In this document: piece after piece, positions 8,201-16,534 of the stretch | Numbering within the stretch: position 1 is the stretch's first letter | Layout of the letters: the number at the start of each line of letters is the position of its first letter | Assembly (NCBI GenBank): GCA_910588655.1 | Contig: CAJUPJ010000010.1 | Span: 36,912 to 100,911 of the forward strand | Source: an uncultured Lachnospiraceae bacterium | GTDB taxonomy: Bacteria; Bacillota; Clostridia; Lachnospirales; Lachnospiraceae | Length of the DNA: 64,000 bases | Reading direction: 5' to 3' | Made by a program: the position numbers and the translations under genes | The notes under the pieces: model-generated | What the model was told of the DNA's origin: nothing | The model's database searches: none | What the model saw: only the letters and a program-made list of their open reading frames with translations

Positions 8201-9794
8201 TAGGTCTTCCTGGGTTTACAAATGTACTGAACTTGTCTGTAATTACATTATTAACCACCTTAACTGCCCCTATTTCTATTATTTCATTACTGGCAGCCCC
8301 AATACCTGTTGTTTCAAGGTCAAATACAACAAATTCACCAGTAAAATCCTGTCCTTTGCTGTTACTTACTGTATCTATAAGGTCATCTACAAGATAAGCC
8401 TCAACGCCATAGATAATCTTAAGGTCATCACCAGGCTTTAATGCATGGTCTGCATCTGGGAAAGACTGTACTACACCATGGTCAGTAATAGCCATTGCCT
8501 TGTGTCCCCACCTTTTAGCAGTATTTACATAATCACCTATTGCCATTACAGAATCCATTTCACTCATCTGTGTATGTGCATGGAGCTCAACACGCTTCAT
8601 ACCCTGGTAATTATCCATACGTTTTACACGTTTATCTGCACCTGGTTTAATACCACGTATAGAAGAAATAGCAATCTCCCTGCTAAATGTATCATAAAGC
8701 GGTACACCTTTAAGCTTAATAAACTTCCCTGCCTTTATATTATCACGTATTGTACCAGCTTCTTCTTTAGGGATAAATATTTTAGCCTGTATTGTATCCG
8801 TAAAATCAGTTACATTAAACATATATATGATTTTTTCATTTTTAATCTCACGCTCTTCTGCGGAAACGACCTGGCCTTCTATTACAACTTCCCCGACTTC
8901 GCCCTGGATATCAGCAATCTTAATAATATCACCATCACAGTTCCTTCCATAGAAACATTCTTCATCAGCACCCTTGCCATAGCCCTGTCCTTTATTACTT
9001 TTATTATACCTGCCTTTCTGCTGGCTGTTGTATTTCTGGTTATGGTTATCTGGCTGTAATTTGGAAGATTCTTCTTTTTTATTAAACATTTCACTTGCAA
9101 GGCTTGCACCTGCCATTGTGGTATAGTAATTATCTTCTGGATTAACATTATCCTGCACAGGGTTATTGCTTTTCTGGACAGGGGCAGTCCTGCCAGGAAC
9201 AGCTTGTTTTACGTTACTTCCAGCAGATTTATGTTTATAAATAACAGGCTCTGCCATGCCATATGTACCTGTAGCTGGAAGTTCATTTATAGAAACAGGT
9301 TCAGTATATTTTACATTTACAGATATTTCAAAAGATGCTTTTGTACGGAATATACTGCTTATAACCTCTGCCAGCTTCTCTTCCTTTGCCCTGTACATGC
9401 TGTCATCTTCACATGAAATATTTATTATACTTCCGGAAATATCTACAATACCACTGTATACCATATTAAACTCAAGTATGTTTTCTTCTTTTAAAATAAG
9501 CAGTATACTGTCCCTGTATTCATTCCAGAAATTTCCAGGTGTATATTGTGATGACAAATTAAAACTGTCGTAAACCTTTGCTGTATAACCTGCCCTTCCA
9601 AGCACTCCAGCCAAAGCATATTCAAGCAGCCCTATTTCACGGTATGCAATAATATGGCTGCTTTTTATATAAATTTCTACTTTTTTAGTTTTTCTTGTTA
9701 CAACAACCCTTGAAACCACAACATCTTTAAAAAGTTTAGCCTGCCTGTCCGTCAGGTTTAAATTCTCAAATGTTTCAAGTAAAGGTTTTTCCAT
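5247..9794 (-). CDS. polC: DNA polymerase III alpha subunit, Gram-positive PolC
   Basis: This is the replicative polymerase of low-GC Gram-positives, 1515 residues, slightly longer than the usual 1430-1470. In order it shows an N-terminal domain, a low-complexity Asn/Gln/Lys linker around residues 190-290, an OB fold (EVGEVVIEGQVVSAE), a PHP domain starting at RVELHAHTQMSEMDSVM, an inserted DEDD proofreading exonuclease starting at FVVFDLETTGIG with HNASFD and HRAVDDA, then the polymerase core with GSRGSVGSSFVA, the zinc motif CPECHYY...CPVCGH, and PDIDLNFS carrying catalytic aspartates. The start follows AGGGGGA. In many Firmicutes polC lies directly after ispG; here a six-gene islet separates them. 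Confidence 0.98.
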   Translation of the reverse strand: MEKPLLETFENLNLTDRQAKLFKDVVVSRVVVTRKTKKVEIYIKSSHIIAYREIGLLEYALAGVLGRAGYTAKVYDSFNLSSQYTPGNFWNEYRDSILLILKEENILEFNMVYSGIVDISGSIINISCEDDSMYRAKEEKLAEVISSIFRTKASFEISVNVKYTEPVSINELPATGTYGMAEPVIYKHKSAGSNVKQAVPGRTAPVQKSNNPVQDNVNPEDNYYTTMAGASLASEMFNKKEESSKLQPDNHNQKYNSQQKGRYNKSNKGQGYGKGADEECFYGRNCDGDIIKIADIQGEVGEVVIEGQVVSAEEREIKNEKIIYMFNVTDFTDTIQAKIFIPKEEAGTIRDNIKAGKFIKLKGVPLYDTFSREIAISSIRGIKPGADKRVKRMDNYQGMKRVELHAHTQMSEMDSVMAIGDYVNTAKRWGHKAMAITDHGVVQSFPDADHALKPGDDLKIIYGVEAYLVDDLIDTVSNSKGQDFTGEFVVFDLETTGIGAASNEIIEIGAVKVVNNVITDKFSTFVNPGRPIPYHIQELTSINDQMVADAPSIDTALPEFLEFCGNAVLVAHNASFDTGFIYQKAKDRGIHTDFTIIDTVSMSRALLPELKKYKLDTVAKALGVSLENHHRAVDDAGATAEIFTRLVKRLEDKGITTLDGLNEFGIPNDETIRKLPSYHAVILAKNETGRVNLYRLVSESHLKYFNRRPKLPKSLYLKYSEGLMIGSACEAGELYRAILEEKPEEEIDRLVKFYDYLEIQPLGNNAFMLRDNNRFPHIQDENDLMEINRKIVSLGEEYNKLVVATCDVHFLNAEDEVYRRIIMSGKGFSDADQQAPLYYRTTEEMLSEFQYLGSKKAEEIVITNTNLIADMIDYINPCSPRKCPPEIENSDNDLREICYNKAHSIYGENLPPVVTERLERELNSIISNGYAVMYIIAQKLVWKSNEDGYLVGSRGSVGSSFVATMAGITEVNPLSAHYYCPECHYYDFDSEDVKAFAGSSACDMPDKKCPVCGHMLEKDGHDIPFETFLGFKGDKEPDIDLNFSSEYQSNAHDYTEVIFGAGHTFRAGTVGTLADKTAYGYVKKYYDEHDEAKRKAEIERISEGCTGVRRSTGQHPGGIVVLPMGEEIYTFTPVQHPANDMSTKIITTHFDYHKIDANLLKLDILGHQDPTMIRMLEDLTDVDASKIRMDDEKVLSLFENTTALGIKPEDIGGCTLGCLGLPEFGTQFVHGMLTEAKPKNFSDLVRISGLSHGTNVWLDNAQYFIANGDCTLSTAICTRDDIMTYLIRMGVENERSFKIMESVRKGKGLTPDMEEDMLACNVPEWYIESCKRIKYMFPKAHAAAYVMMAIRVAYFKVYYPLAYYAAFFSIRATSFNYELMCLGRERLEYYMEDYRKRKNELSDKEKDTYEDMRIVQEMYARGFGFVKLDIYRAKANRFQITDGKLMPSFSTIDGLGDKAAEMIEDEASKGKFLSREDFKNRCKVSEKVVEAMADMGLMGDMPHSNQMSIMDFLAM

Positions 9795-9809
9795 TGGATT
9801 TAATCCCCC

Positions 9810-10097
9810 TTAAGCCTTTGCCATCCAGTAATTCTTTATAATATCTATATTTCTGGCATTATAATCTTGTCCTTTTTTGGCAGAAACATCCTTTATATCT
9901 TCCTCAAACCAGATAAAAGACTGCAAAAGATTATTTTTATTATGTTGGAAATCTTCTGTACAGTAATACTTTTTTAAATGCTCCTGCTTACATACAGGTA
10001 TAAAATGCAGTTTGTTTTCTGCACCGCCCCATTTTATCTGGTCATATCCCGTAAGTAAAAGCGAAACACCCCATGTAAAACTGAACCAAAATTCCAC
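9810..10097 (-). CDS. Small protein of unknown function, start uncertain
   Basis: This is an open frame of 95 codons from GTG 10095-10097, ending 15 bases before polC. The only ribosome-like sequence (GGAGA) abuts the GTG and is too close. The frame stays open upstream for another 17 codons with a hydrophobic stretch (ILKILAAIAFW), which suggests the real N-terminus lies there, perhaps with a rare start codon, or that the gene is damaged. No family is recognised. Aromatic and charged residues alternate as in small immunity-type proteins, but that is only an impression. It belongs to the islet between ispG and polC. Confidence 0.35.
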   Translation of the reverse strand: MEFWFSFTWGVSLLLTGYDQIKWGGAENKLHFIPVCKQEHLKKYYCTEDFQHNKNNLLQSFIWFEEDIKDVSAKKGQDYNARNIDIIKNYWMAKA

Positions 10098-10135
10098 TCT
10101 CCAAAATGCTATTGCCGCTAGTATTTTTAATATCT

Positions 10136-10474
10136 TTATGCTGGGAACACTTTAGTACAGTTCTCTAAGTTCTCTGTCTCATTTTCTGAAATATATATTT
10201 CTGCACTTTCTGACAAATCATTCTTAAGGAATTTCTGTTCCTGGAATAATTTTACAATATCTTTATAATTCTCTGAAGCATTTTCTGTTTTAAGCCATAT
10301 ACCAAGCAAATCCCTGCCATTTTCTGAATCCAGGCTGCTGTCAATATAATCATACCCATTATCCTGTATTCTGCCGTCTGTAACTTCCTCTATACAGTCT
10401 GGTATTTTATAACGCAAATCTAAATCAGGATTTACAAGTTTAGATGGGTCTAATAAAATAATAATTGTCTGCAT
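10136..10474 (-). CDS. Hypothetical acidic protein of the ispG-polC islet
   Basis: A 112-residue protein starts at ATG 10472-10474 with GGAGGA eight bases upstream, only five bases after the stop of the preceding gene, so it is part of the islet transcript. It is strongly acidic (many Asp and Glu, with NGYDYIDSSLDSENGRDL in the middle) and has no signal peptide or membrane helix. I do not recognise a family. The size, acidity and neighbours fit an immunity or antitoxin-type protein, which is inference only. Confidence 0.6.
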   Translation of the reverse strand: MQTIIILLDPSKLVNPDLDLRYKIPDCIEEVTDGRIQDNGYDYIDSSLDSENGRDLLGIWLKTENASENYKDIVKLFQEQKFLKNDLSESAEIYISENETENLENCTKVFPA

Positions 10475-10479
10475 TACTG

Positions 10480-11115
10480 TTAATCCTCCATGTTATTTTT
10501 TTCTATATTAATCCCTGAAAATAAATTATCAGAAATATCACTATTATCATCTGTAAATTTTTTAAAATCCCTTCTAAGAAGTGTATAACAAATACTTTTA
10601 CTTCCTATATATGAATATTCTTTTTTATGTGCCAGATGTTCAAGTAACAAAGTAAATAAAGCGGAATGTTCTATCCTTACATCACATAAACCGCATTTTA
10701 TTCCATTTTTAATACAATTAATATATTCTGATATATTAGATTTAGAGTAAATATTACCACAATGTGCCCGTAATAAATCCTCACAATAAGTTTCTCCATC
10801 AATCTGGTTTAACTGTAAATTATCCTTTATATGTTTTCTGATATCATCCACTTTAAAATCTGAAATTAACATAAATTCTTCAAAACATGCTGGCAGAAAC
10901 AAATCTAATGTTTCAAGGTTATCTCTTCTTTCGATAATATCTAATAGTACATTTCCAAACTTAGGATTATCTGCAATAATAAATGGGTTCTTTTTGCATC
11001 TCAAATATTTATAAATACGGTCTTTACCAGATGCAGCACAAAAGTCATAGCCCGTTTTCTCTTTATAATATTCTGCAACAGATTTTGAATCTTCCGTTGA
11101 AGAAATTTTAATCAT
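10480..11115 (-). CDS. Hypothetical protein of the islet, about 211 residues
   Basis: The start is placed at ATG 11113-11115 (MIKISSTED) because GGAGGAAA lies just before it; an upstream in-frame start at 11142 would overlap the previous gene more and has no ribosome site. The chosen start overlaps the stop of the DUF4869-like gene by eight bases, showing translational coupling. The protein is soluble and contains scattered cysteines (YLRCKK, CGNIYS, KCGLCDV) but no clear zinc motif. The family is not recognised. Tight coupling to a DUF4869-like gene suggests a two-gene module. Confidence 0.6.
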   Translation of the reverse strand: MIKISSTEDSKSVAEYYKEKTGYDFCAASGKDRIYKYLRCKKNPFIIADNPKFGNVLLDIIERRDNLETLDLFLPACFEEFMLISDFKVDDIRKHIKDNLQLNQIDGETYCEDLLRAHCGNIYSKSNISEYINCIKNGIKCGLCDVRIEHSALFTLLLEHLAHKKEYSYIGSKSICYTLLRRDFKKFTDDNSDISDNLFSGINIEKNNMED

Positions 11116-11566
11116 TATATTTTTCCTCCAGCCAGCCATCAACTAAGTCATCATAATCATCCAGTTCAAAACTTGTACCATCTTTCTGTAAATCAAGTCT
11201 GCTAAGATAACGTTCTGGCAGGTATCTGTATGTCAGGACTGTCCTGTCACAATATTGACAAAAATCGGCAACACATTTAAATGCATTATCTCCACACTGG
11301 GTAACATTAAAAACTATTTCTGGGTACAGCCATATAAGTATTGCTGTTTTAGAACCTGTACTTAAATATTCAGGAGGTATTATCCTTCCAAGCCTGTCTT
11401 TTAATACAAATCCTTCTACTAATTTTGTACCATCTACGTAATCCATAATTATTTGTACAACTTTATTAGTAAACCATGTTTCCTTTTTATTGATAGAGAA
11501 AAAAGTCCTGGAATCAACATACACAGGCATTGTTGTTTTTCTTTTCTGAAAAATCAAATTAAGCAT
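11108..11566 (-). CDS. DUF4869-like protein
   Basis: The start is placed at ATG 11564-11566 (MLNLIFQ), which has GGAG eight bases upstream; a longer frame from 11590 lacks a ribosome site. The 152-residue protein matches my memory of the DUF4869 pattern found in Lachnospiraceae: a short N-terminal beta strand, an MDYVDGTKLVEG segment, GRIIPPEYLSTGSKTAILI, then VFNVTQCGDNAFKCVADF. The function of the family is unknown. It is coupled to the following gene by an eight-base overlap. Confidence 0.6.
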   Translation of the reverse strand: MLNLIFQKRKTTMPVYVDSRTFFSINKKETWFTNKVVQIIMDYVDGTKLVEGFVLKDRLGRIIPPEYLSTGSKTAILIWLYPEIVFNVTQCGDNAFKCVADFCQYCDRTVLTYRYLPERYLSRLDLQKDGTSFELDDYDDLVDGWLEEKYND

Positions 11567-11603
11567 ACCAGCTCCTTTATTATTGACCAAACTGTAAAAA
11601 TGC

Positions 11604-12266
11604 TTATCTGTTAAATTTCATTCCATCTATACAGTTATTATATAAAAATTTTTTCATTTTATCTTTGTTGTTTGTTTCGTAAAATTCAATTAATAACTTG
11701 TAGAACACGCTTATGTCCTTTTGGCTGACAGTTATAATCCCTCCGCCATATTGTATCATTATCTTATTACCAATAAGCATCGCCAGCCGTTTATTGCCAT
11801 CATAAAACAACTGTAATCTCATAAGATATAGCATAATATCCAGTGCAATGCTGCATGGTTCTGCATTGCTGGAAGTAATTTCATGGATTTTATTACATAT
11901 CTTTTCTTTATCTGGAATTTCAGGAATATATTCTGTACCACCAACCCTTACTTCTTCTATCCTTATGCTTCCAGCATTTATAATTGTAAACTTACCCAAT
12001 AACATATGGATTTTTTCTATAAATTCCAAATCCAGCTGGTCATTAATATGTTCTAGCAGAAACTGCCATGCATGTTTTAAATCATTTACAGCATTTATAT
12101 CTTCTATTGTATATCCAGATACAGCCATGCCATTATAAACTGCCTGTGTATCTGGATATGTTATGCCAATGCCTTCAAGATTAGCGCTTTTCCAGATATA
12201 ATCCACAATATTCCTTTTGGCAAGAAATATATTTTCTTCTTGTGTCATATTGTATTTTGAATCCAT
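11604..12266 (-). CDS. Fic/Doc-fold protein with altered catalytic motif
   Basis: The 220-residue protein has the helical Fic fold. Near residues 27-32 it reads SANLEG, which fits the (S/T)xxxE(G/N) inhibitory helix of self-inhibited Fic proteins. The core near residue 155 reads LQLFYDGNKRLAML. The usual motif is HxFx(D/E)GNGR in AMP-transferases and HxFx(D/N)(A/G)NKR in Doc-type kinases. Here the NKR form is present but the catalytic His is Gln. Activity is therefore doubtful unless another residue substitutes. It sits among small soluble genes between ispG and polC, consistent with a toxin/immunity-style islet. Confidence 0.75.
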   Translation of the reverse strand: MDSKYNMTQEENIFLAKRNIVDYIWKSANLEGIGITYPDTQAVYNGMAVSGYTIEDINAVNDLKHAWQFLLEHINDQLDLEFIEKIHMLLGKFTIINAGSIRIEEVRVGGTEYIPEIPDKEKICNKIHEITSSNAEPCSIALDIMLYLMRLQLFYDGNKRLAMLIGNKIMIQYGGGIITVSQKDISVFYKLLIEFYETNNKDKMKKFLYNNCIDGMKFNR

Positions 12267-12280
12267 TAAAAACCTGTCCT

Positions 12281-12811
12281 TTATGCATCCTTGGCATGTT
12301 TTATAGAATAACCCATTGTTTGGGCATATCCGTTTAATTCTTCAAGCTGCTCTAAAGAACATGGAAATAAAACAAGGTCATCACCGTCAAATTCAATATC
12401 AGCAATACAGAAGCCTTCAGATGCCCAGTTTTCATCCAGTACTTCACACCATTCAAATGTATCTGCATCTTCATCAAACCAGTCTGCATTTATTGGAAGG
12501 TTATAACTTTTTGTGCCATTAAAATCCTGTACAGCGTCTATAAAATCTTCCAGGAACTCACTTGTATCTACTTCACACACATAACCATATTTCTGAAGAA
12601 TATCAATCATCCCAAGCCATCTTATCCTGTCTTCTTCAATCTCACCCTCTTCCCAGTCCTCTGGCGTAATTCCACGTTCATCATAATCTACAGTATTATT
12701 TTTAAAATATGTATCTGTATCATTAATACAGACATTAATATCTTTTATTACATCAGTATCATCATTTGAAATTATCTTTGCTATTTTTATAATTGGACTT
12801 TCCTCTGACAT
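12281..12811 (-). CDS. DUF6630-like acidic protein
   Basis: This 176-residue, very acidic cytosolic protein contains a WCEVLDENWASEGFCIADIEFDGDDLVLFP segment (given here as its key residues: W-C near 125, D-E-N-W, then two aspartates before LVLFP) that resembles DUF6630 proteins. These are small proteins often encoded near polymorphic toxin systems; their role is unproven. It is the first gene of the islet after ispG, separated from it by 51 bases, and its stop is 14 bases before the Fic-like start. Confidence 0.5.
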   Translation of the reverse strand: MSEESPIIKIAKIISNDDTDVIKDINVCINDTDTYFKNNTVDYDERGITPEDWEEGEIEEDRIRWLGMIDILQKYGYVCEVDTSEFLEDFIDAVQDFNGTKSYNLPINADWFDEDADTFEWCEVLDENWASEGFCIADIEFDGDDLVLFPCSLEQLEELNGYAQTMGYSIKHAKDA

Positions 12812-12862
12812 ATTTTAACCACTCCTTTATATTTTTTCACATATAACTTTAACCTAAAGGTA

Positions 12863-13927
12863 CTACTTTGCCAGCTCTGAAAAAATCTCTTCCTTAAGTA
12901 CCTCCAGAAGTTTATCTTCAGGTACTTTTTTAATTATTTCACCTTTCCTGATAAGAAGTCCCTCACCTTTTCCACCAGCAATTCCTAAGTCCGCTTCTTT
13001 TGCTTCCCCTGGCCCGTTTACCGCACATCCCATTACAGCCACTTTAAGCTCTTTGTCTGTAATAATATCCTGTACCATATTTTCAACTTCATTGGCAAGT
13101 TTTATTAGGTTTATCTGTGTACGCCCACAGGTAGGGCATGATACGACTGTAACACCTCCCTTTCTTAAACCAAGTGTCCTTAAAATTAATTTAGCAGAAA
13201 CCACTTCCTGTACAGGGTTTTCTGTAAGTGAAACACGTATAGTATCACCTATGCCCTGGTAAAGAATATTTCCAAGCCCTATAGCGGATTTTATATTGCC
13301 GCTTAACATTGTGCCTGATTCCGTAATTCCCACATGAAGAGGATAATCTGTCTGTTTTGCAATAATTTCATGTGCCCTTATGCACATAAGCACATCTGAA
13401 GATTTTATACTGATTACAAGATTGTTATATCCCATATCTTCAAATGCTTTTACTTGCAGAAGCGCACTTTTGACAAGCCCTTCCGCTGCAACACCGCCAT
13501 ATTCTTTTATAATTTCTTTTTCAAGTGAACCACTGTTTACTCCAACGCGTATTGGGATATTTCTTTCCTTTGCTGCGCTGGCAACTGCACGCACTTTGTC
13601 TTTACCACCTATATTGCCTGGGTTAATCCTTATTTTATCCGCACCATTCTCTATTGCGGCAATAGCAAGTTTATAATCAAAATGTATATCAGCTACCAGT
13701 GGTATGTGTATAGCTTTCTTTATCTCTTTTAATGCTTTTGCAGTTTCCATGTCTGGAACAGCACATCTTATAATATCACAACCAGCTTTTTCAAGATTGT
13801 ATATCTGTTCTATTGTAGCATTTATATCAGATGTTTTTGTATTAGTCATAGACTGGATTGCCACAGGATTGCCGCCTCCTATTTTTACGCCTCCTATATT
13901 AACCACCCTTGTATTATCCCTGTACAT
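12863..13927 (-). CDS. ispG: 4-hydroxy-3-methylbut-2-en-1-yl diphosphate synthase (flavodoxin-type)
   Basis: IspG makes HMBPP from methylerythritol cyclodiphosphate in the MEP isoprenoid pathway, using a [4Fe-4S] cluster. The 354-residue protein shows the TIM-barrel start VNIGGVKIGGGNPVAIQSMTNT, the barrel segments RINPGNIGG and RVGVNSGSLE, and the C-terminal cluster cysteines in CPTCGRTQ and GCAVNGPGEA. The start follows GGAGGA by six bases. It is the last of five genes (uppS-cdsA-dxr-rseP-ispG) in a compact minus-strand operon that combines isoprenoid supply, undecaprenyl carrier synthesis and envelope proteolysis. Confidence 0.97.
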   Translation of the reverse strand: MYRDNTRVVNIGGVKIGGGNPVAIQSMTNTKTSDINATIEQIYNLEKAGCDIIRCAVPDMETAKALKEIKKAIHIPLVADIHFDYKLAIAAIENGADKIRINPGNIGGKDKVRAVASAAKERNIPIRVGVNSGSLEKEIIKEYGGVAAEGLVKSALLQVKAFEDMGYNNLVISIKSSDVLMCIRAHEIIAKQTDYPLHVGITESGTMLSGNIKSAIGLGNILYQGIGDTIRVSLTENPVQEVVSAKLILRTLGLRKGGVTVVSCPTCGRTQINLIKLANEVENMVQDIITDKELKVAVMGCAVNGPGEAKEADLGIAGGKGEGLLIRKGEIIKKVPEDKLLEVLKEEIFSELAK

Positions 13928-13961
13928 AAAAATCCTCCATTCCTGCCAAAGCCTGCCTGCG

Positions 13962-15320
13962 TTATTTAATAATCTTAATTATATCATTATACATTACAAA
14001 TACCATAAAAAGCATTAGCACTATAAGACCTGCAAAGTGCACAAACCCTTCTTTCTCCCTGTCAACAGGCTTTCCGCGTATAGCTTCTATAAGTATAAAT
14101 ACAAGCCTGCCGCCATCAAGTGCCGGGAGCGGCAAAAGGTTCATTACACCAAGGTTAGCACTAAGCAGTACCGACATATACAGCATCTGTATTATTACAG
14201 CCATTATTCCAAGGCTCTTGCTCTGGTCAATAGCACTTCCTACAACATTTACAATGCCTACAGGGCCTGACACATCATTCATAGACAGCTTGCCTGTAAT
14301 TAACTGTCCAAGGCTTGCAACGGTAGTAACTATCCAGTATTTTACTTCAACAAAGCTGTATTTAATCACATCAAGCGCATTTCCGCCTTTTTCATCAAAT
14401 GCAGCATTAAAACCAAGTGTATATGTTTCATATTCTACAGGCTGGACTGTAAATTCCTGTTCTGTCCCGTCACGTTCTATTACGAATTTAATCCCGCTTC
14501 CGCTTTTATTTACTGAGTTCATTGTATCACTTAATTCACCTGCATTGGACACATTAACGCCATCTACAGATTTTATAATGTCGCCTGCTTTAATACCTGC
14601 TTTTTCAAATGAACCACCTTCTGTTACCTGTGTTATTTTAGTACCCTCTTCCCTGGCTGACGGGTATGAGAAGCCAAAAAGGCTTGCTTTATAATAAGGG
14701 TCAATACTGAATGTTTTAGTTTCACCATCACGTTCAACTACAATCTCAACTTTATCACCTGTAAGCGGGTGGAGCTGTGTATAAGTAAGTATTTCACGCC
14801 CTATAGTAATTTTTTTGCCATTAATGCTTTTAACAACATCACCTGTTTCAAGCCCGCTTTTTTCTGCTGGCTGGTTTGTGTATATCTGCCTTATTACAGG
14901 ATAGTCAATCCCTGAATAGGAAAGTATTATAATTGCAAATACAAATGCAAGTATAAAGTTAAAGAATGGTCCTGCAAATACTACCGAAAACCTTGCCCAT
15001 ACACCTTTGCTGTTAAATGAGTTTTCGGAATCATTGTCTTCATCCTCACCAATCATTGCACATGAACCGCCAATTGGAAAAAGTTTCCATGAGTATTTTG
15101 TTACATCCTGCCAGTTTTCCCTGCTTTCAAATTCTTTCTGTGAGCATAAAAGCTTTATTACATGTCCTTCTTTTGTTTTAGCATATGTTATTAACCTTGG
15201 CCCCATGCCCACGGAAAATTCAGGAACACCTATCCCGTTCTTTTTGGCAAGGAGAAAATGTCCCAGTTCATGTATTACTACAATCACTGTAAATATAAGT
15301 AACGCTACGATAATATTCAT
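13962..15320 (-). CDS. rseP: Site-2 zinc metalloprotease RseP/RasP
   Basis: This M50 membrane protease cuts anti-sigma factors and signal-peptide remnants within the membrane. The zinc motif HELGH lies at residues 17-21 inside the first helix, and the partner motif NLLPLPALDGGR is near residue 395. Two PDZ-like stretches are visible, one starting near YTNQPAEKSGLETGDVVKSI and one near GGSFEKAGIKAGDIIKSV, which is more than the single PDZ domain of many Firmicute proteins; the 452-residue length fits this. The start follows GGAGG. It sits between dxr and ispG with gaps of 17 and 34 bases. Confidence 0.95.
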   Translation of the reverse strand: MNIIVALLIFTVIVVIHELGHFLLAKKNGIGVPEFSVGMGPRLITYAKTKEGHVIKLLCSQKEFESRENWQDVTKYSWKLFPIGGSCAMIGEDEDNDSENSFNSKGVWARFSVVFAGPFFNFILAFVFAIIILSYSGIDYPVIRQIYTNQPAEKSGLETGDVVKSINGKKITIGREILTYTQLHPLTGDKVEIVVERDGETKTFSIDPYYKASLFGFSYPSAREEGTKITQVTEGGSFEKAGIKAGDIIKSVDGVNVSNAGELSDTMNSVNKSGSGIKFVIERDGTEQEFTVQPVEYETYTLGFNAAFDEKGGNALDVIKYSFVEVKYWIVTTVASLGQLITGKLSMNDVSGPVGIVNVVGSAIDQSKSLGIMAVIIQMLYMSVLLSANLGVMNLLPLPALDGGRLVFILIEAIRGKPVDREKEGFVHFAGLIVLMLFMVFVMYNDIIKIIK

Positions 15321-15337
15321 TATAAAACCTCCATATT

Positions 15338-16498
15338 TTACAAATATCTGCTTTCAATATACCTGTAAACATCCTGTTCCACTTCTAGTATATCACTTAA
15401 TGATGGATTATCAATATTTTTATGTGCTGCCATACATTCTTTAATGATTTCTGCTATATTAAGGAAACCTGTCTTGCCAGCAAGGAACATTGCAACTGCT
15501 TTTTCATTAGCAGCATTAAACACTGTAAGCATGCTGCCTCCAGCCTCTCCTGCTTTATATGCAAGTTCCAGGCCTTCAAATGTTTCCAGGTCAGGTTTTT
15601 CAAATGTAATCTGTGGTATCTTATAGAAATCCAGGCGTTCACCTGGAAGGCTGTTCCTTTCAGGATAGCATAGTGCATACTGTATAGGAAGCTTCATATC
15701 TGGAGTCCCAAGCTGTGCAATTACTGCCCCGTCCTTAAATTCTACCATTGAATGTATTATGCTCTGTGGCTGGATTACTACCTCAATATTTTCAATATCC
15801 ATGCCAAAAAGCCATTTAGCCTCAATTACTTCTAAACCTTTATTAACCATTGTTGCAGAATCAATAGTAATCTTTCTGCCCATTGACCAGTTAGGATGTT
15901 TAAGTGCATCAGCAGGCGTTATCTTATCCAGCTGGTCTTTCTTCATCCCCCGGAAAGGGCCTCCTGAGGCAGTAAGTATAATTTTTGACGGCTTGTTGCC
16001 ATGCTGTCCCCCAATACACTGGAATATTGCTGAATGTTCACTGTCAACTGGAAGAAGCTTTACTTTATATTTATTAACCATAGGCATAATAATATGCCCT
16101 GCTGTAACAAGTGTTTCTTTATTGGCAAATGCTATGTCCTTTCCCGACTGGATAGCTTCTATTACAGGTTTTATGCCTATCATGCCAGTAACAGCGGCAA
16201 CTACTGTATCTGCACCATGTATTGATGCACATTCTGTTAATCCTTCCATTCCTGTTACAATATCTATATGCTTATAGTCCCCGCCTTTTGCCTCAAGACG
16301 CTTTTTTAATACAAGTGCTTTGCTGCTGTCATATACACAAACCATTTCTGGCATAAACTTTTCTATTTGTTTCCCAAGAAGTTCTATATTACTTCCAGCA
16401 GCAAGCGCTTTTACATGTAAACTGCTGTTATTTTCAACCACTTCAAGTGTCTGCGTCCCAATAGAACCTGTAGAACCAAGTATAACTATTTCTTTCAT
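15338..16498 (-). CDS. dxr: 1-deoxy-D-xylulose 5-phosphate reductoisomerase
   Basis: Dxr converts DXP to methylerythritol 4-phosphate with NADPH, the committed MEP step. The 386-residue protein begins with the NADPH-binding fingerprint ILGSTGSIGTQTLEV and contains ANKETLVTAG, the metal/substrate loop PVDSEHSAIFQC, the TASGGPFR flexible loop and HPNWSMGRKITIDSATMVNKGLE. GGAGA precedes the ATG. Position between cdsA and rseP is the usual Firmicute order. Confidence 0.98.
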   Translation of the reverse strand: MKEIVILGSTGSIGTQTLEVVENNSSLHVKALAAGSNIELLGKQIEKFMPEMVCVYDSSKALVLKKRLEAKGGDYKHIDIVTGMEGLTECASIHGADTVVAAVTGMIGIKPVIEAIQSGKDIAFANKETLVTAGHIIMPMVNKYKVKLLPVDSEHSAIFQCIGGQHGNKPSKIILTASGGPFRGMKKDQLDKITPADALKHPNWSMGRKITIDSATMVNKGLEVIEAKWLFGMDIENIEVVIQPQSIIHSMVEFKDGAVIAQLGTPDMKLPIQYALCYPERNSLPGERLDFYKIPQITFEKPDLETFEGLELAYKAGEAGGSMLTVFNAANEKAVAMFLAGKTGFLNIAEIIKECMAAHKNIDNPSLSDILEVEQDVYRYIESRYL

Positions 16499-16534
16499 TT
16501 TCTCTCCATTCCTGTAAAGCTGGCACAGCCTGTC

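Noticed and set aside
6294..9059. Several plus-strand frames of 120-204 codons
   Set aside because: All are antisense to polC, which is clear along its whole length.
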